From: Bacteroidia bacterium
GTDB taxonomy: Bacteria > Bacteroidota > Bacteroidia > Chitinophagales > Saprospiraceae
DNA length: 6,818 nt
Direction of reading: 5' to 3'
Assembly (NCBI GenBank): GCA_030431945.1
Contig: JAUIIF010000245.1
Location: 1 to 6,818 of the forward strand
Positions 1 through 5,507 of this stretch are shown here, in pieces (the first letter of the stretch is position 1; every line of letters starts with the position of its first letter). The position numbers were made by a program, and so were the translations under genes. The notes beneath the pieces were generated by a model that saw nothing but the letters and a program-made list of their open reading frames with translations, was not told the origin of the DNA and did no database searches.

Positions 1-73
1 GTCAAAATTGGTCAGCAGTCGGCTTGAAAGTTAAAATTAGCTACGCGCTAAGCAGGTTTGTACCTTCGCCGGC

Positions 74-646
74 ATGAAAATTGAGAAAGAACTACTGGCG
101 CGGGCGAATAATGCCTGCGAGCTGAGCGGCGCCACCGCAGCCTTAACGACTTATGAAGTCGGGCCTGATGGAGATGGCTCTCCGGCAACGACAATTGTCA
201 TTACCCAGCCGTTGAAAGATCAACTGACGGGAGACAGAGAAATGGAACCGAACGACTGGCGGTGCCTTAACGACAGCATGTGGTCTGAGGTGGAAGCCGT
301 CAAAGTAGTGGCCTATCGAACCTTGCAGCAACTCCGGGCAGAAGGGTGGCCACAGGATTTGCTGGACATGATGTACCTGGACGAATCCACCTTGAAGTGG
401 GCCCGGGCAGGATTGCCGGACGAAAATGCCCTGGTGCATCAGGACAGCAATGGTAACGTACTGGAGAACGGAGATACCGTAGTACTGATTAAAGACCTGA
501 AAGTAAAGGGCGCCAACTTTACCGCAAAGCGGGGGACTGCCGTACGCAATATCCGGCTGGTACACGATAATGCCGGCCAGATCGAAGGCAGGGTCGAGAG
601 TCAACAGATTGTAATCCTGACGGAATACGTCAAGAAAAGTAAGTAG
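74..646 (+). CDS. PhnA-domain protein (long form, 190 aa) with degenerate zinc ribbon
   Basis: Member of the PhnA/YjdM family. Despite the name ('alkylphosphonate utilization') its biochemical role is not established, so none is assigned. The C-terminal PhnA domain (about residues 124-188) is clear: DSNGNVLENGD, IKDLKVKGANFTAKRGT, RNIRLVHDN and the terminal EYVKK are family hallmarks. The middle part (RCLNDSMWSEV at 63-73, GWPQDLLDMMYLDE at 91-104) is typical of the ~190-residue long form, as against the ~110-residue E. coli type. The long form as I recall it opens with CELCGA and a later CxxC that form a zinc ribbon. Here only Cys15 remains: the other three positions read Ser18, Thr44 and Leu47. 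No signal peptide or membrane segment is seen; probably cytosolic. The ATG at 74 puts the start where the family starts. Bases 1-73 hold weak -7-like boxes (CAGGTTTG at 53-60, TACCTTCG at 61-68) without a well-placed TTG, and a 5-bp inverted repeat (TTAGC 37-41 / GCTAA 47-51). Confidence 0.9.
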   Translation: MKIEKELLARANNACELSGATAALTTYEVGPDGDGSPATTIVITQPLKDQLTGDREMEPNDWRCLNDSMWSEVEAVKVVAYRTLQQLRAEGWPQDLLDMMYLDESTLKWARAGLPDENALVHQDSNGNVLENGDTVVLIKDLKVKGANFTAKRGTAVRNIRLVHDNAGQIEGRVESQQIVILTEYVKKSK

Positions 647-673
647 ACAACGGGCATAATCTACTTGATCAGG

Positions 674-689
674 CAGGTAGAACTACCTG
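674..689. repeat. Short dyad between the phnA-like gene and the amine oxidase gene
   Basis: CAGGTAG (674-680) and CTACCTG (683-689) are a perfect 7-bp inverted repeat around AA. A second, overlapping pairing ATCAGG (668-673) with CCTGAT (686-691) also exists. No T-run follows, so it does not look like an intrinsic terminator. It lies about 75 bases before the oxidase ATG and could be an operator. The function is unknown, and a 7-bp dyad can arise by chance. Confidence 0.3.
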
Positions 690-762
690 ATTCCTGTTTG
701 AAGTTAGGGTGTTGTGGAGACCTGACCATAATATTGGTCACACTATTCACAAACCCATCTTT

Positions 763-2418
763 ATGTCTATTCCGAAAAAAGCTGACGTTGTTATTGTTGG
801 TGCCGGCGTGGCTGGCCTGTACACTGCCTGGCGCATTCTGCAACAGCACCCCAAAAAGAAAATTCTGATTGTAGAGCGGTTGAACCGTACCGGCGGGCGC
901 CTGGACAGCGATCTGATCAAAATAGAGAACGATACCCATACCGGCTTCGATACGGTAAGGGACGAGGAAGGAGGCATGCGCTTCAACTACGGGATGGAAG
1001 AGCTCATGCAGGTATTCGGGGCCTTGCACCTGTGCGACCAGATTGTTCCTTTCCCGATGGTAGACCCGAACAACCATTTTTATCTGCGGGGACACAGCTT
1101 TACGGTTGCGGAAGCCGAGGACAGCAAGCAAATGATCTGGTCAGACATCTACAACCTGGCCGCTAGTGAGATTGGTAAAAACCCTTCCACTATTCTGTCC
1201 GAAGCCTTCAACATCGTCCTTAGTGTCAACGGCGTACATACCCTCCCTGACCCAACCCCCGAGTTTTGGCAAAGAGTCCGCCTGGAAATGTCCTGGAAAG
1301 GCACAAAGCTTAATGAATGGCAGCTGTGGGGCTTGCTGCGGGATATCGGCTACAGCGAAGAATGCATCGATATGCTCTCCCACACGATCGGTTTCGAAGC
1401 CCCGTTCCGTGACGTCATCAATGCCGGTGAAGCTTTCCAGTTGTTGGGTGATTTTCCTTCTAATCCAAGTTACCACACCCTGCGCGACGGCTTCAGTACC
1501 CTGCCCAACGCCCTGGTAGCTGCCTTAAGCGAATACCCGGGATGTAAGATCAGCCTGAGTACCAGTGTCAACAGTATCGCCGGTAAATCGGGCAAGTATG
1601 AAGTAGCGCTTTCCGTAGGTAAACCAGGGGAGTCTTACCGGGATGGCCGGAAGTCCAACAAATCCTACCTCGTTACTGCGCCGCAGGTGGTACTGGCAAT
1701 TGCTGCCAATGCCATGGAGAAACTGTACCACGATTCACCGGCCCTGAAGACCGGTAAAAAGGCACTGCAATTCCTCCAGGATATCCGGAGTATTGTCAGT
1801 TTGCGGCTGCTGAAAATTAACCTTTACTACGAGCTCCCTTGGTGGGAGAATGGACTGGATGGTCAGCAACCCAATCATTACGGGCCCAATTTTACCGATT
1901 TGCCCCTGAACTCGGCTTATCCTTTCTATAATACCAACGGCGTAACCGGGGATCGTCCGGCAGCCCTGACCATTTACTGCGATTACAGCAATACCAATTT
2001 CTGGCAGGGGCTGCAGAATGTTGGCCCCATGTTTGACTCTCCGCTCCAGCGTGAGCACAGCCAGCCGCCCCAGGTGCTGTTTCCCGCTTCGGAGGCAGTA
2101 GTAAGGGAGGCCGGAAAGCAACTGCGCTTACTGTTCAACACCCCGTACGTTCCGGAACCCATCATGACGAGCTACCGGCTCTGGGGCGGCGAAGATGATT
2201 TCGGTTATGCCTACCATCAGTGGGGAATTGGTGCCGATGATGCCGGCGTCATGAAGCGCATGACGGAGCCCGTTCCGGGAATATTTACCTGTAACGAGGC
2301 CTGGTCTGATATGCAGGGTTGGGTAAATGGCTCCCTGCGGTCTGCAGATTTGGTCCTCAAAAAGATGAAAATCAAGGCACTCAAACATGACCCTTGCCCG
2401 GCACCACCAAAACAATAG
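763..2418 (+). CDS. FAD-dependent amine oxidase / L-amino-acid oxidase-like flavoprotein
   Basis: Flavin amine oxidase family (Pfam amino-oxidase type), 551 aa from the chosen start. Such enzymes oxidise an amine or amino acid to the imine, which hydrolyses to a keto product plus ammonia while O2 becomes H2O2. Visible motifs: Rossmann dinucleotide loop VIVGAGVAGL (GxGxxG at 13-18), ribose-binding Glu38 in LIVERLNRTGGR, and the second FAD motif EEGGMRF at 68-74. The C-terminal FAD motif is NEAWSDMQGWVNGSLRSA (511-526), matching the family's E-x(6)-GWxxGA pattern. No signal peptide; probably cytosolic. I chose ATG 763 because it puts the Rossmann strand at residues 8-12, as usual; the in-frame ATG at 709 would add 18 uncharacteristic residues. 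No Shine-Dalgarno is seen. The substrate cannot be read from sequence. The downstream 2-oxoacid decarboxylase favours an L-amino acid over a simple amine. A tryptophan-monooxygenase-like or polyamine-oxidase-like activity is the alternative. Confidence 0.85.
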   Translation: MSIPKKADVVIVGAGVAGLYTAWRILQQHPKKKILIVERLNRTGGRLDSDLIKIENDTHTGFDTVRDEEGGMRFNYGMEELMQVFGALHLCDQIVPFPMVDPNNHFYLRGHSFTVAEAEDSKQMIWSDIYNLAASEIGKNPSTILSEAFNIVLSVNGVHTLPDPTPEFWQRVRLEMSWKGTKLNEWQLWGLLRDIGYSEECIDMLSHTIGFEAPFRDVINAGEAFQLLGDFPSNPSYHTLRDGFSTLPNALVAALSEYPGCKISLSTSVNSIAGKSGKYEVALSVGKPGESYRDGRKSNKSYLVTAPQVVLAIAANAMEKLYHDSPALKTGKKALQFLQDIRSIVSLRLLKINLYYELPWWENGLDGQQPNHYGPNFTDLPLNSAYPFYNTNGVTGDRPAALTIYCDYSNTNFWQGLQNVGPMFDSPLQREHSQPPQVLFPASEAVVREAGKQLRLLFNTPYVPEPIMTSYRLWGGEDDFGYAYHQWGIGADDAGVMKRMTEPVPGIFTCNEAWSDMQGWVNGSLRSADLVLKKMKIKALKHDPCPAPPKQ

Positions 2419-2436
2419 TCGCTGAGGACAACATCA

Positions 2437-2494
2437 GGGGCGGGAAATTGGAAATAACCACTGCTTATCGTTTGACACACCCGCCCCGCTTTTT
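2437..2494 (+). terminator. Candidate intrinsic terminator or attenuator between oxidase and decarboxylase genes
   Basis: GGGGCGGG (2437-2444) pairs perfectly with CCCGCCCC (2480-2487). The second arm is followed by GC and T5 (2490-2494). The 35-base loop is longer than in a classical terminator, so efficiency is uncertain. It lies wholly in the 108-base gap between the oxidase stop and the decarboxylase ATG. It could reduce read-through or act as an attenuator. Inside the loop TTATCGTTTG (2465-2474) resembles a Bacteroidota -7 box but has one base too many between TA and TTTG, and the nearest upstream TTG (2448-2450) is badly spaced. Confidence 0.4.
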
Positions 2495-2526
2495 CCATTT
2501 CACGACAAGGCTTCAATCCATTAAAC

Positions 2527-4203
2527 ATGACTACTTCTGATTATACCGTCGGCCAGTACCTGGTCGACCGGCTAAGCGAGCTTGGCCTGGACCACTTATT
2601 TGCCATTCCCGGCGACTATTGTGCCGACTGGGTACACGAATACGTAGAACCCAGTACCATCGAAAGAATCTCGCCCACGAATGAGCTTAATGCAGGCTAT
2701 GCTGCTGACGGCTACGCCCGGCTCAAGGGCATCGGAGCCGTTTGTGTTACCTATTCGGTAGGGGCCTTCAGCCTCTTCAACGCAATCGCGGGTTCCTTTA
2801 CGGAACTCGTACCGGTGGTGGCCATTGTGGGGGCGCCCAGTCGGTCCAAATGGATTCAATACCGCCAGGAGGGCCTGCAGTACCATCACATTATCAATGG
2901 CCACGGAACCAATCTGAACGTTTACCGAAACGTCACCTGTGCGGCCGAAAGGGTGGAAGACGGGGGGCTGGCCCCCGGCCAGATCGATGCCGCACTACGC
3001 GCCTGTATTACGCACCGGCAGCCCGTTTACCTGGAAATGGCCGAAGACGTATACAATCAGCCCTGCTCCCGTCCTGTCGGTACACTTACACCGGCGGCTT
3101 TACAGTCTGATGCCGCAGCCCTGCAGGCAGCGGTTCAGGATACGATGGCCCTGTTGAAAGCGGCAAAAAAACCGTTGCTCTGGGCCGGTGTGGAGATCGA
3201 GCGGTACGGCCTGCGGGAGTCTTTCACCAAACTGCTGAACCTGCTGGATATTCCCTACGTCACCTCTTACATGGGTAAAGCAGTAATCGGGGAGGATAAC
3301 CCGAATTACCTCGGAGTGTACGAAGGCAAGTGTACGTTGCCAGGGGTACTGGACATTGTGGAAGAATGTGATTTCTTCCTGACGATCGGCACCTGGTATA
3401 CCGACATTAATTCCCTGGGCCTGATTAACCTTCCGTGGGAGAAAATGTCCTTCGCAGGGCACCGGGCGGTGCGTTTGGGGACGAACCTGCACCCCAATAT
3501 CGGTTTAGAGGCTTACCTGGATGCGCTGCTTGCAGCCGCTCAGGAGTACGCATCACCCGGTTGCTGGGCCCAACGGCCAACCCGGATCCTGGAAACCACC
3601 AAGCCTGATGCCCCCATCACTTACCAGGGTTTTTATGACTTTACGGCACCATCCATCAACGCAGATTCAATTATCCTGGGGGGCACCGGCTTCAACCTCT
3701 GGGGAAGTGTATTGATTGATCTTTGCCAGCCGGATTCTTTCCTGAGCCAGTCCGCCTACACGGATATTGGCTACGTGACCCCGGCGGCAGTGGGGGCTTC
3801 CTTTGCGGGGACGGGCCAAAAAGTGGTTGTTTTTGCCGGAGACGGTGGTTTTCAGATGACCGCTCAGTGCCTGTCCAGCATGGCCAGGTACGGGCAGGAA
3901 ACGATCATTTACCTGGTCAACAACAATGTGTACGGTATCGAGCAGTGGCTGGCGGATCCAGCCGTTTTCGGAAATGACGATCCGTTCTTACCTCTGGCTG
4001 AAATTGCCCGCTGGAACTACAGTGAGCTGCCCCATGCTTTCGGGGATACGGGCCGGGGCTGGAAGGTGACCACTTACGCCGAGCTGGCAAAGGCCACCGA
4101 GGAAGCACTGCAGCATAAAGGAGGTCCTGCGCTGATTCAGGTAGTCGTTGAGCCAAAGTCGATACCGACCCTTGCCGCTTGGAAGGTGCCGGGGGCGAGT
4201 TAA
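2527..4203 (+). CDS. Thiamine-diphosphate-dependent 2-oxoacid decarboxylase (pyruvate/indolepyruvate decarboxylase family)
   Basis: Full-length (558 aa) member of the PDC/IpdC/KdcA family, which non-oxidatively decarboxylates a 2-oxoacid to an aldehyde plus CO2, with ThDP and Mg2+ as cofactors. The N-terminal PYR domain (about 1-180) carries Asp30 (PGDY), cofactor-activating Glu53 (TNELNAGYAADGYAR) and the His120-His121 pair (QYHHIING). These equal Asp27, Glu50 and His113/His114 of Zymomonas PDC. A central domain (about 190-345) follows. The C-terminal PP domain holds the ThDP motif GDGGFQMTAQ (GDG at 438-440) to NN (465-466), and Glu472 (YGIEQW), equal to Zymomonas Glu473. The catalytic set is therefore complete, which separates it from acetolactate synthase-like relatives. 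Soluble and cytosolic by appearance. Start ATG 2527 gives the expected N-terminus (SDYTVGQYLVDRL). Its neighbour is an amine/amino-acid oxidase, so the substrate is probably the oxoacid that enzyme makes, for example indolepyruvate, phenylpyruvate or a branched oxoacid. Specificity cannot be read here. Confidence 0.93.
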   Translation: MTTSDYTVGQYLVDRLSELGLDHLFAIPGDYCADWVHEYVEPSTIERISPTNELNAGYAADGYARLKGIGAVCVTYSVGAFSLFNAIAGSFTELVPVVAIVGAPSRSKWIQYRQEGLQYHHIINGHGTNLNVYRNVTCAAERVEDGGLAPGQIDAALRACITHRQPVYLEMAEDVYNQPCSRPVGTLTPAALQSDAAALQAAVQDTMALLKAAKKPLLWAGVEIERYGLRESFTKLLNLLDIPYVTSYMGKAVIGEDNPNYLGVYEGKCTLPGVLDIVEECDFFLTIGTWYTDINSLGLINLPWEKMSFAGHRAVRLGTNLHPNIGLEAYLDALLAAAQEYASPGCWAQRPTRILETTKPDAPITYQGFYDFTAPSINADSIILGGTGFNLWGSVLIDLCQPDSFLSQSAYTDIGYVTPAAVGASFAGTGQKVVVFAGDGGFQMTAQCLSSMARYGQETIIYLVNNNVYGIEQWLADPAVFGNDDPFLPLAEIARWNYSELPHAFGDTGRGWKVTTYAELAKATEEALQHKGGPALIQVVVEPKSIPTLAAWKVPGAS

Positions 4204-4640
4204 TGGGTAACGTAAAAGGGCGTCGCAATGGGCGCGGCCGCAGGTGCAAACAGTAGCCTGCGGGCGGGCAACCGGCGCGCAGCGGGAAGGTGACCTGCCG
4301 TGAAAGGCAGTTGCGGTAGCCGGCTTGTCGGTCAACACCACGATTACCCGGTAAACAGACCTCAGCGGGTATCCGCCGGCCGGTCATACGGTTGGTCCGC
4401 TGCCGGCAACGGCTATCTGCTTCAGCAAGGCCGGGGACAATTACGCGGAAGTATAGGTAGAAATACCTATAAATGAGAAGGCCGGCGACGAGACGGACAG
4501 GTACGGGTCTATTTTGGGTGCAGGTCCAGAGGTTACTGCCTAATCCCCTTACCTGGAAAACAGTTAAAATCCATAAACACTTGAACGCGGACCTCCAGCT
4601 TCCTGACCGGAAGTCAGAAGGGGATGGTTCATTTATCGCA
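4204..4640. other. Gene-free region rich in hairpins, possible long 3' UTR or non-coding RNA
   Basis: No credible protein on either strand: open frames here are rich in Arg and Pro, match no family I know and run into neighbouring features. About 4230-4490 is GC-rich and dense in short inverted repeats. CCGCAGG (4238-4244) pairs with CCTGCGG (4257-4263). CTGCC (from about 4293) pairs with GGCAG across GTGAAA. TACCCG (4345-4350) pairs with CGGGTA (4366-4371). GCCGGC recurs at 4375-4380 and 4402-4407. A perfect hairpin lies at 4452-4471. From about 4500 the composition is more ordinary. I found no match to the signature segments of RNase P RNA, tmRNA, SRP RNA or a known riboswitch. A strong plus-strand terminator follows, so any transcript would most likely run left to right, as decarboxylase 3' UTR or as a separate RNA. 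No convincing internal promoter was found. Confidence 0.4.
4452..4471 (+). repeat. Perfect 8-bp hairpin with GAAA loop
   Basis: TATAGGTA (4452-4459), loop GAAA (4460-4463), then TACCTATA (4464-4471). As plus-strand RNA this is an 8-bp helix capped by a GNRA tetraloop; as minus-strand RNA the loop would be UUUC, which is less favourable. No T-run follows on the plus strand (AATGAGAAGG), so it is not an intrinsic terminator. It may be one structural element of an RNA spanning this gene-free region, or a protein-binding dyad in DNA. Confidence 0.5.
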
Positions 4641-4641
4641 G

Positions 4642-4700
4642 CATTCAGTAACCAGTACCCGAGGGCAAGGCCGTCAGGCTTGGTTGCTGAATGTTTTTTT
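4642..4700 (+). terminator. Strong plus-strand intrinsic terminator
   Basis: CATTCAGTAACCA (4642-4654) pairs with TGGTTGCTGAATG (4681-4693): 13 base pairs with one G-U wobble (T4649 with G4686). T7 (4694-4700) follows at once. The 26-base loop contains a smaller possible pairing (CAAG 4666-4669 with CTTG 4679-4682, in competition with the main stem end). The opposite strand lacks a T-run after the hairpin, so it reads as plus-only. The nearest plus-strand gene end is the decarboxylase stop about 440 bases before the stem, an unusually long distance. Confidence 0.7.
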
Positions 4701-4715
4701 ATGCAAGGCAACTTA

Positions 4716-4732
4716 CCGGGCAAGACGCCCGG
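4716..4732 (-). terminator. Possible hairpin terminator downstream of the DUF1761 gene
   Basis: CCGGGC (4716-4721) and GCCCGG (4727-4732) form a 6-bp GC stem with a 5-base loop. It begins about 36 bases after the minus-strand DUF1761 stop. Read on the minus strand it is followed by TAAGTTGCCTTGC, with no real T-run, so it is weak as an intrinsic terminator. Its place between two convergent transcription units makes a 3'-end role sensible. Confidence 0.3.
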
Positions 4733-4768
4733 ATATACCCCAGCGTGTCCCAGTGTGGCTTCCTAGGG

Positions 4769-5215
4769 CTATTTTTTTCGCCAGGCACCGATAATGCCGC
4801 CGATAACGGCGAAGAGCACCAGGTAATAACTACCGTCAATTATACTCGAGATGGTGGGGTTCATGGCAAACCGGTTACTGACGTAAGTGGTCAGCAGGCA
4901 AACGGTGCCAATGAGCGCGCCCAGGGTGGCGCCGCCAACCAGGCTGGTTCGTTTGGTCTGGACGATCAGCCAGTTCATGATGAAAGCGTAAATAACCAGA
5001 CTGATGGCGTTGATGACCATGGGGGTGACGGGGTCCAGGGTAACGGGGGTGCCGTGTTTTAGGATCTCCGCTCCCGGTTCCGTCAGCCCCGGTCCGGTCA
5101 TCCCCACGGCAGCTGCCCACTGGAGCTGGAAAAAAGCGCCGTACCAGAGGAAACCGATAAACATGCCGGCGATGGTGGCGACAATAATGGCAAGCCAGTT
5201 AATGCGGGAGTTCAT
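4769..5215 (-). CDS. DUF1761 family four-helix membrane protein
   Basis: Protein of 148 aa that fits the DUF1761 family (small bacterial and fungal membrane proteins of unknown function). The N-terminal stretch NWLAIIVATIAGMFIGFLWY (6-25), continuing GAFF, has the family's diagnostic first helix ending in GFxWYG. Four hydrophobic segments are seen at about 7-29, 64-85, 91-113 and 124-145. A loop of about 35 residues (30-63) follows helix 1, and the protein ends in a basic RKK tail. No enzymatic motif is visible, so no function is proposed. Start ATG at 5215 puts a short polar MNSR before the first helix. A good promoter lies just upstream (5237-5267), giving a leader of about 16 bases. It is a stand-alone gene, divergent from the ribosomal protein cluster and convergent with the decarboxylase unit. 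Confidence 0.85.
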   Translation of the reverse strand: MNSRINWLAIIVATIAGMFIGFLWYGAFFQLQWAAAVGMTGPGLTEPGAEILKHGTPVTLDPVTPMVINAISLVIYAFIMNWLIVQTKRTSLVGGATLGALIGTVCLLTTYVSNRFAMNPTISSIIDGSYYLVLFAVIGGIIGAWRKK

Positions 5216-5236
5216 AGCAATTAAAATTTAGCTGTG

Positions 5237-5267
5237 TAAACATATGGATTGCGGGGATAAGATGCAA
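5237..5267 (-). promoter_or_regulatory. Bacteroidota-type promoter for the DUF1761 gene
   Basis: On the minus strand, TTG (complement of 5265-5267) is followed by 20 bases and then TATGTTTA (complement of 5237-5244), one mismatch from the TAnnTTTG -7 box. The predicted transcript would start near 5231, about 16 bases before the ATG. Spacing is identical to that of the rplM promoter on the other strand. Just upstream, CGCCTG (5272-5277) and CAGGCG (5289-5294) make a 6-bp inverted repeat of unknown use. Confidence 0.55.
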
Positions 5268-5402
5268 GGGGCGCCTGAAATCGGGAGCCAGGCGGGGGCT
5301 TAATCAGCCTAAAATCAGGGGCTAAGGAAAAAAGTGCGCGAAATTTCCCCTGTTTTTCAGTGACTTATAAAGGTTGCTGTTAAAAAATACCTTGTAAAAT
5401 GC

Positions 5403-5433
5403 TTGTTTTGGAAAAGTAATCCACCTACCTTTG
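5403..5433 (+). promoter_or_regulatory. rplM: Bacteroidota-type promoter for the rplM-rpsI cluster
   Basis: TTG (5403-5405), 20-base spacer, TACCTTTG (5426-5433), an exact fit to the TTG / TAnnTTTG housekeeping promoter of this phylum. The transcript should begin about 5438-5440, giving a leader of about 70 bases before the GTG at 5508. The region just before it (5340-5400) is AT-rich. Confidence 0.75.
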
Positions 5434-5438
5434 CAGCC

Positions 5439-5487
5439 GCTTACGCCAAGACCTCCTGAAAAGGGGTTAAAGTGCGGGCGATAACGC
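5439..5487 (+). promoter_or_regulatory. Structured leader of rplM mRNA (candidate autoregulatory element)
   Basis: An outer stem joins GC-TTACGCC (5439-5447) to GGCG-TAA-GC (5477-5487), nine pairs with bulged A5481 and C5485. It encloses an inner hairpin of ACCTC (5451-5455) with GGGGT (5463-5467), five pairs including one G-U. The structure starts exactly where the predicted transcript begins and ends about 20 bases before the chosen GTG. L13 and other ribosomal proteins often control their own mRNA through leader folds; whether this one binds L13 is inference. I do not recognise it as a named Rfam family. Confidence 0.4.
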
Positions 5488-5507
5488 AAACAAAATCAAG
5501 CAATACA

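Noticed and set aside
143..604. Minus-strand open frame of 153 codons inside the PhnA-domain gene
   Set aside because: It is antisense to a clearly conserved protein and shows no recognisable domain.
709..762. Upstream ATG for the amine oxidase
   Set aside because: It would add 18 residues before the Rossmann fold that look unlike the family. ATG 763 places the FAD loop at the normal distance from the N-terminus.
4204..4500. RNase P RNA, tmRNA, SRP RNA or known riboswitch in the hairpin-rich region
   Set aside because: The signature segments of these RNAs that I know (such as the RNase P GAGGAAAGTCC block or the SRP GGAAGCAGC block) were not found on either strand by eye.
4510..4516. TATTTTG as a -7 box for an RNA starting in the gap
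   Set aside because: It is one base too short for TAnnTTTG and has no TTG at the right distance upstream.
3917..4723. Minus-strand open frame of 268 codons across the decarboxylase 3' end and the gene-free region
   Set aside because: The first-read half lies in DNA without homology I recognise, and the rest is antisense to the conserved ThDP domain. Composition is rich in Arg, Pro and Ser, as expected of a shadow frame, and it runs across the terminator hairpin.
4473..4766. Plus-strand open frame of 97 codons
   Set aside because: It reads straight through the 13-bp terminator and T7, has no family resemblance and no promoter, and its end abuts the convergent DUF1761 gene.
4772..4778. T7 as a second plus-strand terminator
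   Set aside because: It encodes the terminal Lys-Lys of the minus-strand DUF1761 protein, and no stem beyond the 6-bp palindrome CCTAGG precedes it.
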